Made by a program: the position numbers and the translations under genes
The notes under the pieces: generated by a model
What the model saw: only the letters and a program-made list of their open reading frames with translations
The model's database searches: none
What the model was told of the DNA's origin: nothing
NCBI GenBank assembly: GCA_964423925.1
Contig: CAYRGQ010000005.1
Span: 30,617-94,616, forward strand
Origin: CAYRGQ01 sp964423925
Lineage (GTDB): Bacteria > Bacteroidota > Bacteroidia > Sphingobacteriales > Sphingobacteriaceae
DNA length: 64,000 nt
Direction: 5' to 3'
Part shown: positions 7,267 to 16,122 of the stretch, piece after piece
Layout: every line of letters starts with the position of its first letter
Position numbering within the stretch: position 1 is the stretch's first letter

Positions 7267-9003
7267 ATGTACGTCAAAACATTTTTAGCTTCTATTATCG
7301 TATTCGTGCTGGCGGTTGCCCCTGTGTGGTCCCAAAAGCCCGAAAATATCCTGGCGGCCGTCGGTACGCCCCATAATTCCAAAGTGCAGATCGTATGGAA
7401 TCGCTACTACGACAACACAGCTTTGGCCGATTTCTACCAGCAACTGCAAAAGGCGCATCCGGATCTGGTACAAGTCGCCTCTGTCGGCAAATCCTTTGAG
7501 GGACGCGACATTTGGGTCATTACAGTATCCGATCGGACCGTCGGTGACCCCGACCGCAAGCCTGCCATGTATATTGATGGCGGCATACACGCTAACGAGA
7601 TACAAACCAGTGAGTTTTGTCTCTATACTATCTGGTATTTGGCCGAGATGCACGCTGCCGGCAATAAGTTTGTCCGCCAGCTTTTAGCAGAAAAGACGTT
7701 TTACATTGCGCCATCCATCAACCCGGATGCCCGCGACCATTTCATCCACCGTGCCAATACGCAGCATTCCTCGCGTTCAGGCATGATTCCGATCGACAAT
7801 GACCGGGACGGTGCTTACAACGAGGATGATTTCGATGATTTGGACGCCGACGGCCATATCGTGATGATGCGGCGCAAGTCGCCCTATGGGCAGTTTATTC
7901 CGGATACGAAGGATCCCCGTCGTATGGTGCGCGTAGCCGAAGGGCAACAGGGCGAATACGAACTGCTGGGCTTTGAGGGAATCGACAACGATGGAGACGG
8001 TTTGATTAACGAAGACGGTGAGGGCGCGTATGACCCGAACCGCGATTGGGGCTGGAATTGGCAGCCGAACTACGTGCAACGCGGAGCCTACAAATACCCC
8101 TTCTCGTTGCCCGAAAACCGTGCGGTGGCTGAGTTTATCATGAGCAAGCCTAACATCGCCGCCGGGCAGAATTACCACAACATGGGCGGCATGATCCTGC
8201 GTGGCCCCGGAGCTCAGGAGGATGAAAGTACGTATACACGTCAAGATGTTGCCGTATATGACGAGCTGGGCCGCAAGGGCGAGCAAATCATTCCTGGCTA
8301 CAACTACCTAGTCGTGTACAAGGACCTGTATTCGGTATACGGCGGACAATTGGATTGGATGTATGCTGCACGGGGCATCTTCGTGTTTTGCAACGAGTTG
8401 TGGACTTCTTACCTCTTGAACCACCAACGTGAGCATGACGACCGTCAAGCGGAACAATACACCTTCGATCAGTATCTGTTAATGGGCGATGGATTTGTTG
8501 ACTGGAAGCCCTTTAACCACCCGCATTATGGGGAAATAGAAATCGGTGGTTTCAAGAAAACCTACGGCCGCCTACACCCCGGCTTTTTGATTGAGAGCGA
8601 CGCCCACCGCAATATGGCGTTCACTTTGTTTCACGCATACAACACGCCTAAATTGGACGTGGCTGAGATTGAGGTGAAAGAACTTGGGGGCGGGCTCAAG
8701 GAAGTGACAGCCGTTGTTACCAATAGTCGCTTAATTCCGACCCACTCCAGTGTCGATATCCAAAACAAGATTGAGGTGCCGGACGTGATTAGTCTGTCAG
8801 GCGGCAATGTGGTTAGCGGGATGGTCGTCGATAATCGCGATTTGGGCTTGACCACCGAACAGCGCAATGACCCGGCCAACATTCGTGTAGCGAACATTCC
8901 CGGAAATGGCCATGTAATCGTCCGTTGGATCGTGCGTGGAGGAAGTAATTTCACCGTCACCGTTGACAGCAAGAAAGGCGGAACGGCGAGCAAGACTATC
9001 TAG
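7267..9003 (+). CDS. M14-family zinc carboxypeptidase, secreted
   Basis: The 578-residue protein has a signal peptide (1-22, ending VWSQ) and a complete M14 site: HxxE in GGIHANE (His108, Glu111), the third ligand in QNYHNMGG (His304) and the catalytic Glu in FCNELW (Glu377). Like its partner it contains two acidic, calcium-binding-like loops (DNDRDGAYNEDDFDDLDADG at 177-196 and DNDGDGLINEDGEG at 240-253). The last about 130 residues resemble a beta-sandwich. It starts 13 bases after the paralogue, so the two are co-transcribed. It should remove C-terminal residues from peptides outside the cytoplasm; the specificity is not deducible. Confidence 0.93.
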   Translation: MYVKTFLASIIVFVLAVAPVWSQKPENILAAVGTPHNSKVQIVWNRYYDNTALADFYQQLQKAHPDLVQVASVGKSFEGRDIWVITVSDRTVGDPDRKPAMYIDGGIHANEIQTSEFCLYTIWYLAEMHAAGNKFVRQLLAEKTFYIAPSINPDARDHFIHRANTQHSSRSGMIPIDNDRDGAYNEDDFDDLDADGHIVMMRRKSPYGQFIPDTKDPRRMVRVAEGQQGEYELLGFEGIDNDGDGLINEDGEGAYDPNRDWGWNWQPNYVQRGAYKYPFSLPENRAVAEFIMSKPNIAAGQNYHNMGGMILRGPGAQEDESTYTRQDVAVYDELGRKGEQIIPGYNYLVVYKDLYSVYGGQLDWMYAARGIFVFCNELWTSYLLNHQREHDDRQAEQYTFDQYLLMGDGFVDWKPFNHPHYGEIEIGGFKKTYGRLHPGFLIESDAHRNMAFTLFHAYNTPKLDVAEIEVKELGGGLKEVTAVVTNSRLIPTHSSVDIQNKIEVPDVISLSGGNVVSGMVVDNRDLGLTTEQRNDPANIRVANIPGNGHVIVRWIVRGGSNFTVTVDSKKGGTASKTI

Positions 9004-9035
9004 GATAGGCGCCTACCAAGCCGATTAATCTTCGA

Positions 9036-9081
9036 GGGCTATTTCCCAAATGCGAGTTGCAGCCTGGGGAATAGCCCTTTT
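9036..9081. terminator. Terminator between the M14 pair and the hybrid kinase
   Basis: Stem GGGCTATTTCCC / GGGGAATAGCCC (one G-U) with an 18-base loop and TTTT on the plus side. It separates convergent genes and may serve both. Confidence 0.75.
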
Positions 9082-9095
9082 GATTTGGACTTCGT

Positions 9096-11255
9096 TCACC
9101 TTCCCAGCGCCTGCAATACCAACTGAGCAAAGTCTCCCTCGGTAAAGGGCTTGGAGATCATTCCATCGAAGGTATAGTTCGTGTACTTGGCGCCGTTTTG
9201 TAAGGTTATCTCGACAGGGTCGGCAGAAATCGCCACTACCTTAACTTGGGCATGTTTTTCAGACGACTTAATTGCGTGCAGCAGCTGCCAGCCATTCATC
9301 TTGGGCATGTTGATGTCGGTAAGCACGACATCGAATGGCTGTTTCTCGAGCATATCGAGCGCGTGCTCTGGATGAGTGGTAGTCTCCAGATTCGGTTGTC
9401 CCGCCAGAAATTGTTGCATGTACAGGATGTTTACCGGGTTATCGTCGACGACGAGTAGGCGTAAGCCTTGGGGAAGCGCCGAAAGGTCGAGGACGGCATG
9501 TTCGGCCGTTGCCGGAGAAGACTCGCTATCCGGAATGGGGATGCTGACAACGAAAGTCGTCCCCTTTCCCACTACGCTCGATACTCGGATTTTGGCGCCT
9601 AGCTCGTCTCCCAGCAACTTCGTAATGTATAGTCCGAGGCCGTAGCCGGACGAGTTGTCCGGCTCAGCTACCGTGTAATACTTTCTAAAAATGTGATTGA
9701 GTTGCGCCGCCGGGATACCCATGCCGGTATCCTTCACCGTGATGCGGAGCCGGCTCGTGGTGGTACCTCGGACAATCTCGGCGCGGAAGAGCACATGGCC
9801 TTTTGACGTGTACTTGATGGCGTTGCCCACCAGATTGGACGCGATCTGCTTCACCCGAAACTCGTTGCCAATGATGGTCTGGCTAGGCGCGATTTCAATT
9901 TCTTTGCGAAGCTCCAGTCTCTTTGATTCCACTGCTTGCTGATGGAAGGCCAGCATCGTCCGGAGGGTGTCGGCCGGGGCGAAGGGCGCCTGGAACGCTT
10001 CGGTTGTGCCCGATTCGAGCCGACTCAGATTCAAAATATCCGTGATGGTATCGTTGATGGCGAGGAGATTGTGGTAGGAGGAATCCATGATTTTTTTTCT
10101 TACCTCGCCTTCCGGGGTTTGGTAAAGCTCACGCTCATTTCGTATCAGTTTGACGGTCCCCAGCAAGGAGCTGAGGGGCGTACGTATCTCGTGGCTGATA
10201 CCGGCTAGGATGGTGCTTTTTTCCTCCGCCAACTTTTCCACGTGCTGGCGCTCGTTCTCCAGTTCAGCCTCGTTTTTCGCAATGCGGCGGATGTAATACC
10301 AAAGCATGGCAACCATTATGAGCATTAGGCATAGTAAGAGAACGAGCTGTTTCGTATGCACCTCGTTGCTGGCGCGATATCGGTCAAAATCCTGCCGTTC
10401 AGTCGATCGATCAGCGTCCATTTTGATCATTCGGATTTTTTCGATGCCGGCACGTACGTTGCTGAGCAGGGTATAGTTTGCATTCACCAGTTCCCGTTCT
10501 TTCGCTTGAAGGCGTGAATACGAACGCCGTAACGCCGCCATATCCGCCTGGTGGGTCGTTACGAGGGTCGTCGCGCGTGCCGCTGTCGCCGGGTCGGGTG
10601 GGGGGGCGATTCGCGTGGTACTCACGTCGACCACAATGGTGTCGTCGCGTGCGCTGAATATGCGACGAAGCAGTGAGGACCGTTTGCGCACGATGGTATC
10701 TTGCTTGACGATGACGGTTTCTTGTGGTACGGTCCCCCTGTTGAAGGTAGGTGCCGGCGAGTCGGCGATGGAAACCTTCGTAGGCAACAGGTAGGTCGTG
10801 ATCATATTCAGCGAATCGCGTGTATGTGCCACCAGCTGCTCGACGGTCTTTTTGATTGACGTGTATTCGTTTGCCCGCAAATTGCGGTACGCAATGTCGG
10901 CAGCGGTGTTGCCAAAAGGATTCTGTTCAATCGGTAGCATGGCAAGCGAGTCGATGTAGGTTTGGACGCTGTCAATCGCTTGAGCGTATTGCATGAACGC
11001 TGTTGAATCGAAGTCGACCGTATACAACCTGAAAGTATTCTCCGATTGGGCGATTAATGAGAGTAGCTTGTTCAGGTCATCGTGGGATGTGCGAGCTTGG
11101 TTGTAAATCTTCTCCATCCGCTCCTCAGCCATGCTGTATTCCCGGTATTGCCTGTAGAAAGCGAGCGAAAGCAACACCAATAAGATAGAAAACGAACAAA
11201 GCAAGATGACGCTTAATAGTTTCGTTCTGCGAAAATTCGATCTTTTTTTGCCCAT
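9096..11255 (-). CDS. Hybrid sensor histidine kinase/response regulator
   Basis: The protein of 719 residues has TM1 (13-33), a long extracytoplasmic region (about 40-300) with predicted helical stretches, TM2 (304-322), a HisKA domain with H box SHEIRTP (His355), a HATPase domain with GNAIKYT (Asn478), VKDTGMGIP and SGYGLGLYI, and a C-terminal receiver domain with VDDN and phospho-acceptor Asp647 (LTDINMPK). No DNA-binding output is fused, so phosphate must pass onward or the receiver acts by itself. I start at the ATG at 11255 because a longer start at 11306 would lie inside the promoter -7 element. No cognate regulator is next to it. Confidence 0.92.
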   Translation of the reverse strand: MGKKRSNFRRTKLLSVILLCSFSILLVLLSLAFYRQYREYSMAEERMEKIYNQARTSHDDLNKLLSLIAQSENTFRLYTVDFDSTAFMQYAQAIDSVQTYIDSLAMLPIEQNPFGNTAADIAYRNLRANEYTSIKKTVEQLVAHTRDSLNMITTYLLPTKVSIADSPAPTFNRGTVPQETVIVKQDTIVRKRSSLLRRIFSARDDTIVVDVSTTRIAPPPDPATAARATTLVTTHQADMAALRRSYSRLQAKERELVNANYTLLSNVRAGIEKIRMIKMDADRSTERQDFDRYRASNEVHTKQLVLLLCLMLIMVAMLWYYIRRIAKNEAELENERQHVEKLAEEKSTILAGISHEIRTPLSSLLGTVKLIRNERELYQTPEGEVRKKIMDSSYHNLLAINDTITDILNLSRLESGTTEAFQAPFAPADTLRTMLAFHQQAVESKRLELRKEIEIAPSQTIIGNEFRVKQIASNLVGNAIKYTSKGHVLFRAEIVRGTTTSRLRITVKDTGMGIPAAQLNHIFRKYYTVAEPDNSSGYGLGLYITKLLGDELGAKIRVSSVVGKGTTFVVSIPIPDSESSPATAEHAVLDLSALPQGLRLLVVDDNPVNILYMQQFLAGQPNLETTTHPEHALDMLEKQPFDVVLTDINMPKMNGWQLLHAIKSSEKHAQVKVVAISADPVEITLQNGAKYTNYTFDGMISKPFTEGDFAQLVLQALGR

Positions 11256-11303
11256 CGGAGTCGTGTTGGTAGGCGCTGCATGACCTACTATTGAAGTCGG
11301 GCG

Positions 11304-11311
11304 CAAAATTA
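11304..11311 (-). promoter_or_regulatory. TAATTTTG -7 element of the hybrid kinase gene
   Basis: Perfect TAnnTTTG on the minus strand. Transcription starting a few bases downstream excludes the in-frame ATG at 11306 and supports translation from 11255. Confidence 0.5.
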
Positions 11312-11403
11312 AGCTTTTTATTTGATTAGTTGGGCGTTGCGATGAGTCAGGTCAGGCTCGCCATACGCCCATAGGCGAGGAGCAGCGGTAGCTACGGATA
11401 AAA

Positions 11404-12408
11404 TCAATTTTCTTTTTTCTCAACCGTCTTTTCCTCGTCTTTGGGTGACGCGACCCTAAATGTGTTCATGCGGCGGGGCCTTACGATTTTAATGCTTTGT
11501 TTGGAAAGCGCGATAGCAGCATTGAGCTCAAATCCCACCAACAGGATCAGTGAGTTGAGGTACAGCCAGATCATGATGACAATGAGGGTACCAATGGATC
11601 CGTATAGCCGGTTAAACGCGCCGAATTGATTGATGTAGTAAGCAAAGCCGGAGAAGACGATAACGGCCAATAACGTGGCCAGTGTGGCGCCAGGGCTGAA
11701 GAATTTCCATTTTCGGGCAGACGCTGGCCCAAATTTGTATAACATGCTGACCGTCAGGAAATAGATTCCAAATAAGATAAGCCACCGCGATGCCGTGATG
11801 ACAAACCCCCAGAAGGCCGCATTGAACTGGATGTTTTCGCGCAGATAACTGATGACATACCCGGCAGCCGTGAATATGGTCATCCCGACGGTAAGAGCCA
11901 GTACAATCATAAGCGACAGGCCGATAGCAATGATCCGGCGCCGACCCCATGAACGGCTTTCGATGACGAGCGACGACTTGTTAAAGGCTCGCATCAGCGA
12001 CGCGACCCCATTGGATGAGAAGAACGTGGCCATGATGAATACCACGGACAGCAGGCCGCTGTTTTGGTTTTTGATGATGTCCGTCAGCGTAGATTCCGCC
12101 ACCAAAAAGGCGCTTTCGGGCATCACCAGCTCGGCGAAATCGAGCAATTGTTCCTGAAAATTGTCAATGGGTATGTACGGGATGAGCGTAAAAAGGAAGA
12201 TGATGCCTGGAAATATGGCCAACATGAAGTTGTACGCTAGCGACGACGCCTTGTTAACGAGCGACTCGCGGGCCACTTCCTGAAAGAAGAAAACCGCTAC
12301 GGTATATAGCGGGAGGGACCCAAAACCCGGCAATACGACGACCTTTGTCCACTCCACGAACGTGAAGTAGGGTCGAATCCGCAATAGCCTGTTATGTGCC
12401 CAAAGCAT
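11404..12408 (-). CDS. YihY/BrkB-family integral membrane protein
   Basis: The 334-residue protein has about six TM segments: roughly 28-48, 65-85, 120-140, 162-190, 205-225 and 243-262 plus 270-295. The family signature NKASSLAYNFMLAIFPGIIFLF near 57-80 is present. Members were once thought to be ribonuclease BN by error; their true activity is unknown, perhaps transport. The last about 30 residues are basic and acidic, cytoplasmic. It is the last gene of a four-gene minus-strand run (PASTA protein, MltG, thioesterase, this), with a 2-base gap to the thioesterase. Confidence 0.9.
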   Translation of the reverse strand: MLWAHNRLLRIRPYFTFVEWTKVVVLPGFGSLPLYTVAVFFFQEVARESLVNKASSLAYNFMLAIFPGIIFLFTLIPYIPIDNFQEQLLDFAELVMPESAFLVAESTLTDIIKNQNSGLLSVVFIMATFFSSNGVASLMRAFNKSSLVIESRSWGRRRIIAIGLSLMIVLALTVGMTIFTAAGYVISYLRENIQFNAAFWGFVITASRWLILFGIYFLTVSMLYKFGPASARKWKFFSPGATLATLLAVIVFSGFAYYINQFGAFNRLYGSIGTLIVIMIWLYLNSLILLVGFELNAAIALSKQSIKIVRPRRMNTFRVASPKDEEKTVEKKEN

Positions 12409-12410
12409 AT

Positions 12411-12818
12411 CTAGTTAAAAAAGGGTGCCAGCCGGTCGAGAAACTCGTCGGGCGCACGGCAAGGCCTGTTTTTGGCCATGTCCACAAATACCAAGTTTGT
12501 TGCGCCCGTGTTGAGTAGGTCACCCGAAGCGCTGAAAATTTCGTATGTAAAACGAATCCGGACACCCGGCTTTTCCGGCATACATACACGCACCGTTATC
12601 AGGTCGTCGTACTTGGCCGGTTTAATGTATTGCGACTGGAGATCCAAGACGGGCATCATAATGCCATTGTCCTCCAGTGACTTGTATGAGCTTCCCAAGC
12701 TGCGCAGCATTTCCACGCGGGCTACTTCATAATAGGTTGCGTAGTTGCCATAATACACATAGCCCATCTGGTCCGTCTCGGCATAGCGTACGCGTATCTT
12801 CGTTTCAAAGGTAAACAT
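12411..12818 (-). CDS. Acyl-CoA thioesterase, YbgC/4-hydroxybenzoyl-CoA thioesterase type
   Basis: The 135-residue single hot-dog protein has the signature RVRYAETDQMGYVYYGNY at 9-26, with the catalytic-loop Asp16. Enzymes of this group hydrolyse short acyl-CoA or acyl-ACP thioesters; YbgC in Proteobacteria is linked to the Tol-Pal envelope system. Here it lies between MltG and the BrkB-family protein with 2-base spacing on each side, which again ties it to envelope genes, but the physiological substrate cannot be told. Confidence 0.92.
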   Translation of the reverse strand: MFTFETKIRVRYAETDQMGYVYYGNYATYYEVARVEMLRSLGSSYKSLEDNGIMMPVLDLQSQYIKPAKYDDLITVRVCMPEKPGVRIRFTYEIFSASGDLLNTGATNLVFVDMAKNRPCRAPDEFLDRLAPFFN

Positions 12819-12820
12819 TA

Positions 12821-13867
12821 TTATCGCTTGATGTTTCGCTCATTGAGTGCCTGTTGGAATTTGCGCGCGTTGACGTTGTGTTCAGCCAGGGTCACCGCGA
12901 AATTATGATAACCCGAAAAATCATCCTTAGCGCACATATAAAGATAATCGTGGGATTCGTAGTCCAGCACGGCATCGATCGAGGCAATGCTTGGCATCAT
13001 AATGGGGCCCGGTGGCAGTCCGCGATAAATATAAGTGTTGTACGGTGAGTCAAATCGCAGATGCTTGTACAGCACGCGGCGAATGCTGAAATCATTGTTG
13101 GCAAAGATCACCGTTGGGTCGGCCTGCAGGAGTATACCTCGGCGTAGCCGGTTAATATAAAGCCCGGCAATGCGGGGCATCTCGTCTACATGCAGCGCTT
13201 CTCCTTTGACGATGGACGCCAGAATGCTCACTTCCTGCGGGGTCATGTCAAGCTGGGCGGCTTTCGTGCGACGGCTTTCCGTCCAGAATTTTTCATATTC
13301 CTTATGCATCCGCTCCACGAAATCTTCGGCGGTCGTATTCCAATAGAATTCGTACGTATTGGGGATGAACAGGCTGAAGAAATTCTCGGTCGTAAAACCA
13401 AACGAAGCGGCGTAGTCAGGATCATTCAGCAAATTGATGAACGCTAGGGAGTCCGGCTCCAGCTGTTCCTCAAGCAAGGCCGCGAAGTTTTCCTTCAGGC
13501 GGATGTTGTCAAAACGTATGCGTACGGGCTCCTGGAAACCGCCGCCGAGCATGTTAATCAGGGCGCGGTTGTTCGTCCTGGACGAAAATCGGTACTTTCC
13601 GGCCTTAACCCGCCGCGGATAGTCCATTTGCTCCGCCGCCCAGCGAAACGTAGCGGTATCCGTCACCAACCCGTCGGCACTGATCGATGCCATCACTTCC
13701 TCAAACGAAGAACCGGTGCGTATGTAAAGATATTGGTCTTCGTTGCCCGTGTTCGGCTTGAAAAAACCGGTGTAGTAGCGATAGGCGACTAGACCGCCGA
13801 TAATTAATGCGGCGCCTAGGACTGCGGCACCAATTTTGATCCAGGTAGATTTACGTGTCTTCATCAT
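12821..13867 (-). CDS. mltG: Endolytic murein transglycosylase MltG
   Basis: The 348-residue inner-membrane protein has one N-terminal TM (about 11-31) and the YceG-like domain. The core segment SILASIVKGEALHVDEMPRI carries the catalytic Glu (second acidic position of the E. coli EKE motif, here KGE), followed by AGLYINRLRRG and LQADPTVIFA, all typical of MltG. It cuts nascent glycan strands and is thought to set their length near the synthase complex. The gene sits 46 bases downstream of the PASTA protein gene, so both peptidoglycan-linked genes are probably one operon. Confidence 0.95.
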   Translation of the reverse strand: MMKTRKSTWIKIGAAVLGAALIIGGLVAYRYYTGFFKPNTGNEDQYLYIRTGSSFEEVMASISADGLVTDTATFRWAAEQMDYPRRVKAGKYRFSSRTNNRALINMLGGGFQEPVRIRFDNIRLKENFAALLEEQLEPDSLAFINLLNDPDYAASFGFTTENFFSLFIPNTYEFYWNTTAEDFVERMHKEYEKFWTESRRTKAAQLDMTPQEVSILASIVKGEALHVDEMPRIAGLYINRLRRGILLQADPTVIFANNDFSIRRVLYKHLRFDSPYNTYIYRGLPPGPIMMPSIASIDAVLDYESHDYLYMCAKDDFSGYHNFAVTLAEHNVNARKFQQALNERNIKR

Positions 13868-13913
13868 AGCAAGGTTAGCTCAGTCCGGAAAGCCTCAGAC
13901 GGCTCGCCGAGCC

Positions 13914-14672
13914 TTATTCGTTGGACAGGGTGATATTGACGGGAGATCCGATGCTGATAAACGGATCGGTGGGCAAAGGCGATTGTGAAATCACCACGGC
14001 CTGGGCCGTATCCACGACTGTACCCGAATACGATACCGAACCTAGGGTGAGCGAAAGTCCACTAAGTGAAAATCTTACTTCACTGATAGTCAGTCCGTTA
14101 AGGTCAGGAACTTCAACTTGATTGGCACCTCTTCCATCACCGAGTACGAGGTCGATTGTCGAACCTTTGGGAATTGGCCGGCCCGGAGACAAAGTCTGCC
14201 CTCCGAAGGTAGCGTCTAGGACTACATCGCGCGCTATGTCTGCCGTATAGGTCGTATCACCCAGCCGCAAACCATAGCTGCTGAGCATGGCCCGCGCCTC
14301 AATAAAAGTTTTCTCGATCAAGTCGGGGAAGGATACCTCGGGCGCCATCTGCGTAATCATCGTCAAGTATAGCGTTCGGTTTTCCTTGACCTGCGTACCA
14401 GGAGCAGGGTCTTGCTCCAACACCAAGCCGGGCGTTTTGTCCATTTGGTAGATTGAATCCAAGTCATACTGGAAACCGAGCGCTTCCAAGGTGCGGATAG
14501 CCTCGCTGATATGCATGTTTCGGAGTTCGGGCACGGGTAAGGTCTTCCCATGGCGCGTGTAGTGCTGCAGCGCGAAGAAAATCGCCACCACAAACACGGT
14601 GATGCCGATAATCGCCCCGATTAAGTTTTTCCTAAACGTATCCGTTCGTAGGTATTGGAAAAATTTCCTCAT
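13914..14672 (-). CDS. Membrane-anchored PASTA-domain protein
   Basis: The 252-residue protein has a short cytoplasmic tail, one TM (18-37) and three PASTA repeats: about 46-108 (LPVPELRNMHISEAIRTLEA), 112-178 (VSFPDLIEKTFIEARAML) and 186-250 (VEVPDLNGLTISEVRFSL). PASTA domains bind peptidoglycan or lipid II-like muropeptides. No kinase or penicillin-binding domain is attached; stand-alone PASTA proteins are usual in Bacteroidota. The promoter at 14815-14845 gives a leader of about 135 bases. It is divergent from D-Ala-D-Ala ligase, a peptidoglycan precursor enzyme, which fits a wall role. Confidence 0.92.
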   Translation of the reverse strand: MRKFFQYLRTDTFRKNLIGAIIGITVFVVAIFFALQHYTRHGKTLPVPELRNMHISEAIRTLEALGFQYDLDSIYQMDKTPGLVLEQDPAPGTQVKENRTLYLTMITQMAPEVSFPDLIEKTFIEARAMLSSYGLRLGDTTYTADIARDVVLDATFGGQTLSPGRPIPKGSTIDLVLGDGRGANQVEVPDLNGLTISEVRFSLSGLSLTLGSVSYSGTVVDTAQAVVISQSPLPTDPFISIGSPVNITLSNE

Positions 14673-15028
14673 TTTCGAAATATATCAATTGATCGCTAGT
14701 TGCCTACCCTGAGCAATTTTGAAGCCACGATAGTCGGCATCGCGATGCGGTTTGCGTCTTTCTCGTTGACACGAGGACGTGTAACCGTCCGAGGTGAAAA
14801 TCCGCGGATTTAGACAAAAATATCGCTTTTTTATGTGTGACCCAATTAAATTTTTCGAAGTTTCAACGGGTACGCCTTGTTTTGGCTTGTATATGAGAAT
14901 GTTGAGGTGGACTAGTGCCACTGAAGACGGTGTGGGCGTATTCGGTACGCCCGTCGCTTTCTTTGCTGCCGTACGATGAAATTTGCGGTGGGATGAGTAA
15001 GTTTGTCGTGGATTAAAAACAGTTGAAT
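14673..15028. other. Divergent intergenic region between PASTA protein and Ddl
   Basis: Apart from the PASTA promoter it holds a leader with short hairpins (for example ACACG-TCCT-CGTGT on the minus strand). No conserved RNA element or gene was recognised, and no convincing TAnnTTTG was found for the ligase gene. Confidence 0.5.
14815..14845 (-). promoter_or_regulatory. Promoter of the PASTA/MltG/thioesterase/BrkB run
   Basis: TTG (14845-14843), 20 bases, then TATTTTTG (14822-14815) on the minus strand: full agreement with TTG-N17-23-TAnnTTTG. Confidence 0.65.
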
Positions 15029-16033
15029 ATGGCCATAAATGTCGCCCTGGTAACGGGCGGATATACCGAAGAAGCAGTAGTGTCGTTGCGTAGCGCTGAT
15101 TTTGTCGAACGGGAGTTGCGCAAAAAGTACAGTGCACTGTATCGCATTGTGATCACGCCCGACCGTTGGTTTTGTGTAGATGCTGCAGGGACGGAACACC
15201 CGGTAGATCGTGCCAACTTTACAGTTTCGCTCCGTGGGTCTACGGTCCGATTTGACGTCGCGTTCATTATTTTGCACGGATCGCCAGGCGAGGATGGTTT
15301 GCTGCAGGGTTATTTGGATATGCTTGCCATACCATATACCTCATGCGGCGTGTTGACCTCGGCGCTGACGATGAACAAAGCGTATACGAAGGCGGTGCTG
15401 CGCGGCATCGACGGCCTGCATTTAGCCGCCTCGGTACAGCTGTTTGTGTTTCAACGCCGTGAGGCCGCCGACCTCGTATCGTCGCAACTGCGTTTGCCGT
15501 ATTTCGTGAAGCCTAACGCCGGAGGAAGCAGCATCGGGATGAGTAAGGTCTCCAGTTTGGCCGAACTGCCCGCCGCCATCGAGCGTGCCTTCGATACCGA
15601 AAATACCGGCAACCAAGTGATTGTCGAAGAGTTTGTGGCGGGGCGCGAATTCTCCGTGGGTGTGTACAGAAGGCGAGACGGTATTTTCGTGTTTCCGATC
15701 ACGGAGGTGGTGACGTCGCGTGAGTTCTTCGATTATGAAGCCAAATATGTGCCCGGTTTGACCGAAGAAATTACGCCGGCGTCGCTGACCGACGACCAGC
15801 GCAGCCGAATAGAGGGAATTGTGCGGGAAATCTACACGCGGCTCGACTGCAAGGGTATGGTTCGCATAGATTTTTTCCTCGAGCGGAATACTGACCATTT
15901 TTATTTTATCGAGATCAATACCATTCCCGGACAAACGGAACAGAGTTTCCTGCCACAGCAGATGCGGGCAGCGGGCATGCAGGAAAGTGATTTCTACGCG
16001 GAGTTGGTAGAGCTGGCGCTACAAGACAGCTGA
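15029..16033 (+). CDS. ddl: D-alanine--D-alanine ligase
   Basis: The 334-residue ATP-grasp enzyme joins two D-Ala for peptidoglycan precursors. The N-terminal domain ends with the HGSPGEDG motif (80-87), followed by the Bacteroidota form PYTSCGVLTSALTMNKAYTK. The ATP-grasp part shows KPNAGGSSIGMSK, VEEFVAGREFSVGVY and, near the end, RIDFFLE and FIEINTIPGQTEQS, giving the Mg and D-Ala binding residues. I use the ATG at 15029 rather than the TTG two codons before it. A bidirectional terminator follows 35 bases after the stop. Confidence 0.96.
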   Translation: MAINVALVTGGYTEEAVVSLRSADFVERELRKKYSALYRIVITPDRWFCVDAAGTEHPVDRANFTVSLRGSTVRFDVAFIILHGSPGEDGLLQGYLDMLAIPYTSCGVLTSALTMNKAYTKAVLRGIDGLHLAASVQLFVFQRREAADLVSSQLRLPYFVKPNAGGSSIGMSKVSSLAELPAAIERAFDTENTGNQVIVEEFVAGREFSVGVYRRRDGIFVFPITEVVTSREFFDYEAKYVPGLTEEITPASLTDDQRSRIEGIVREIYTRLDCKGMVRIDFFLERNTDHFYFIEINTIPGQTEQSFLPQQMRAAGMQESDFYAELVELALQDS

Positions 16034-16065
16034 CGACGCGTAGGCCAGAGACCTAAACCCGAGAA

Positions 16066-16101
16066 AAAGAAACGCCCGATGGTCAATCCATCGGGCGTTT
16101 C
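16066..16101. terminator. Bidirectional terminator between ddl and the OmpA-type gene
   Basis: Perfect stem AAACGCCCGAT / ATCGGGCGTTT with a 9-base loop and A/T-rich flanks, between convergent genes. Confidence 0.9.
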
Positions 16102-16122
16102 TGTTCCTGTGCCCTGCGGCAG

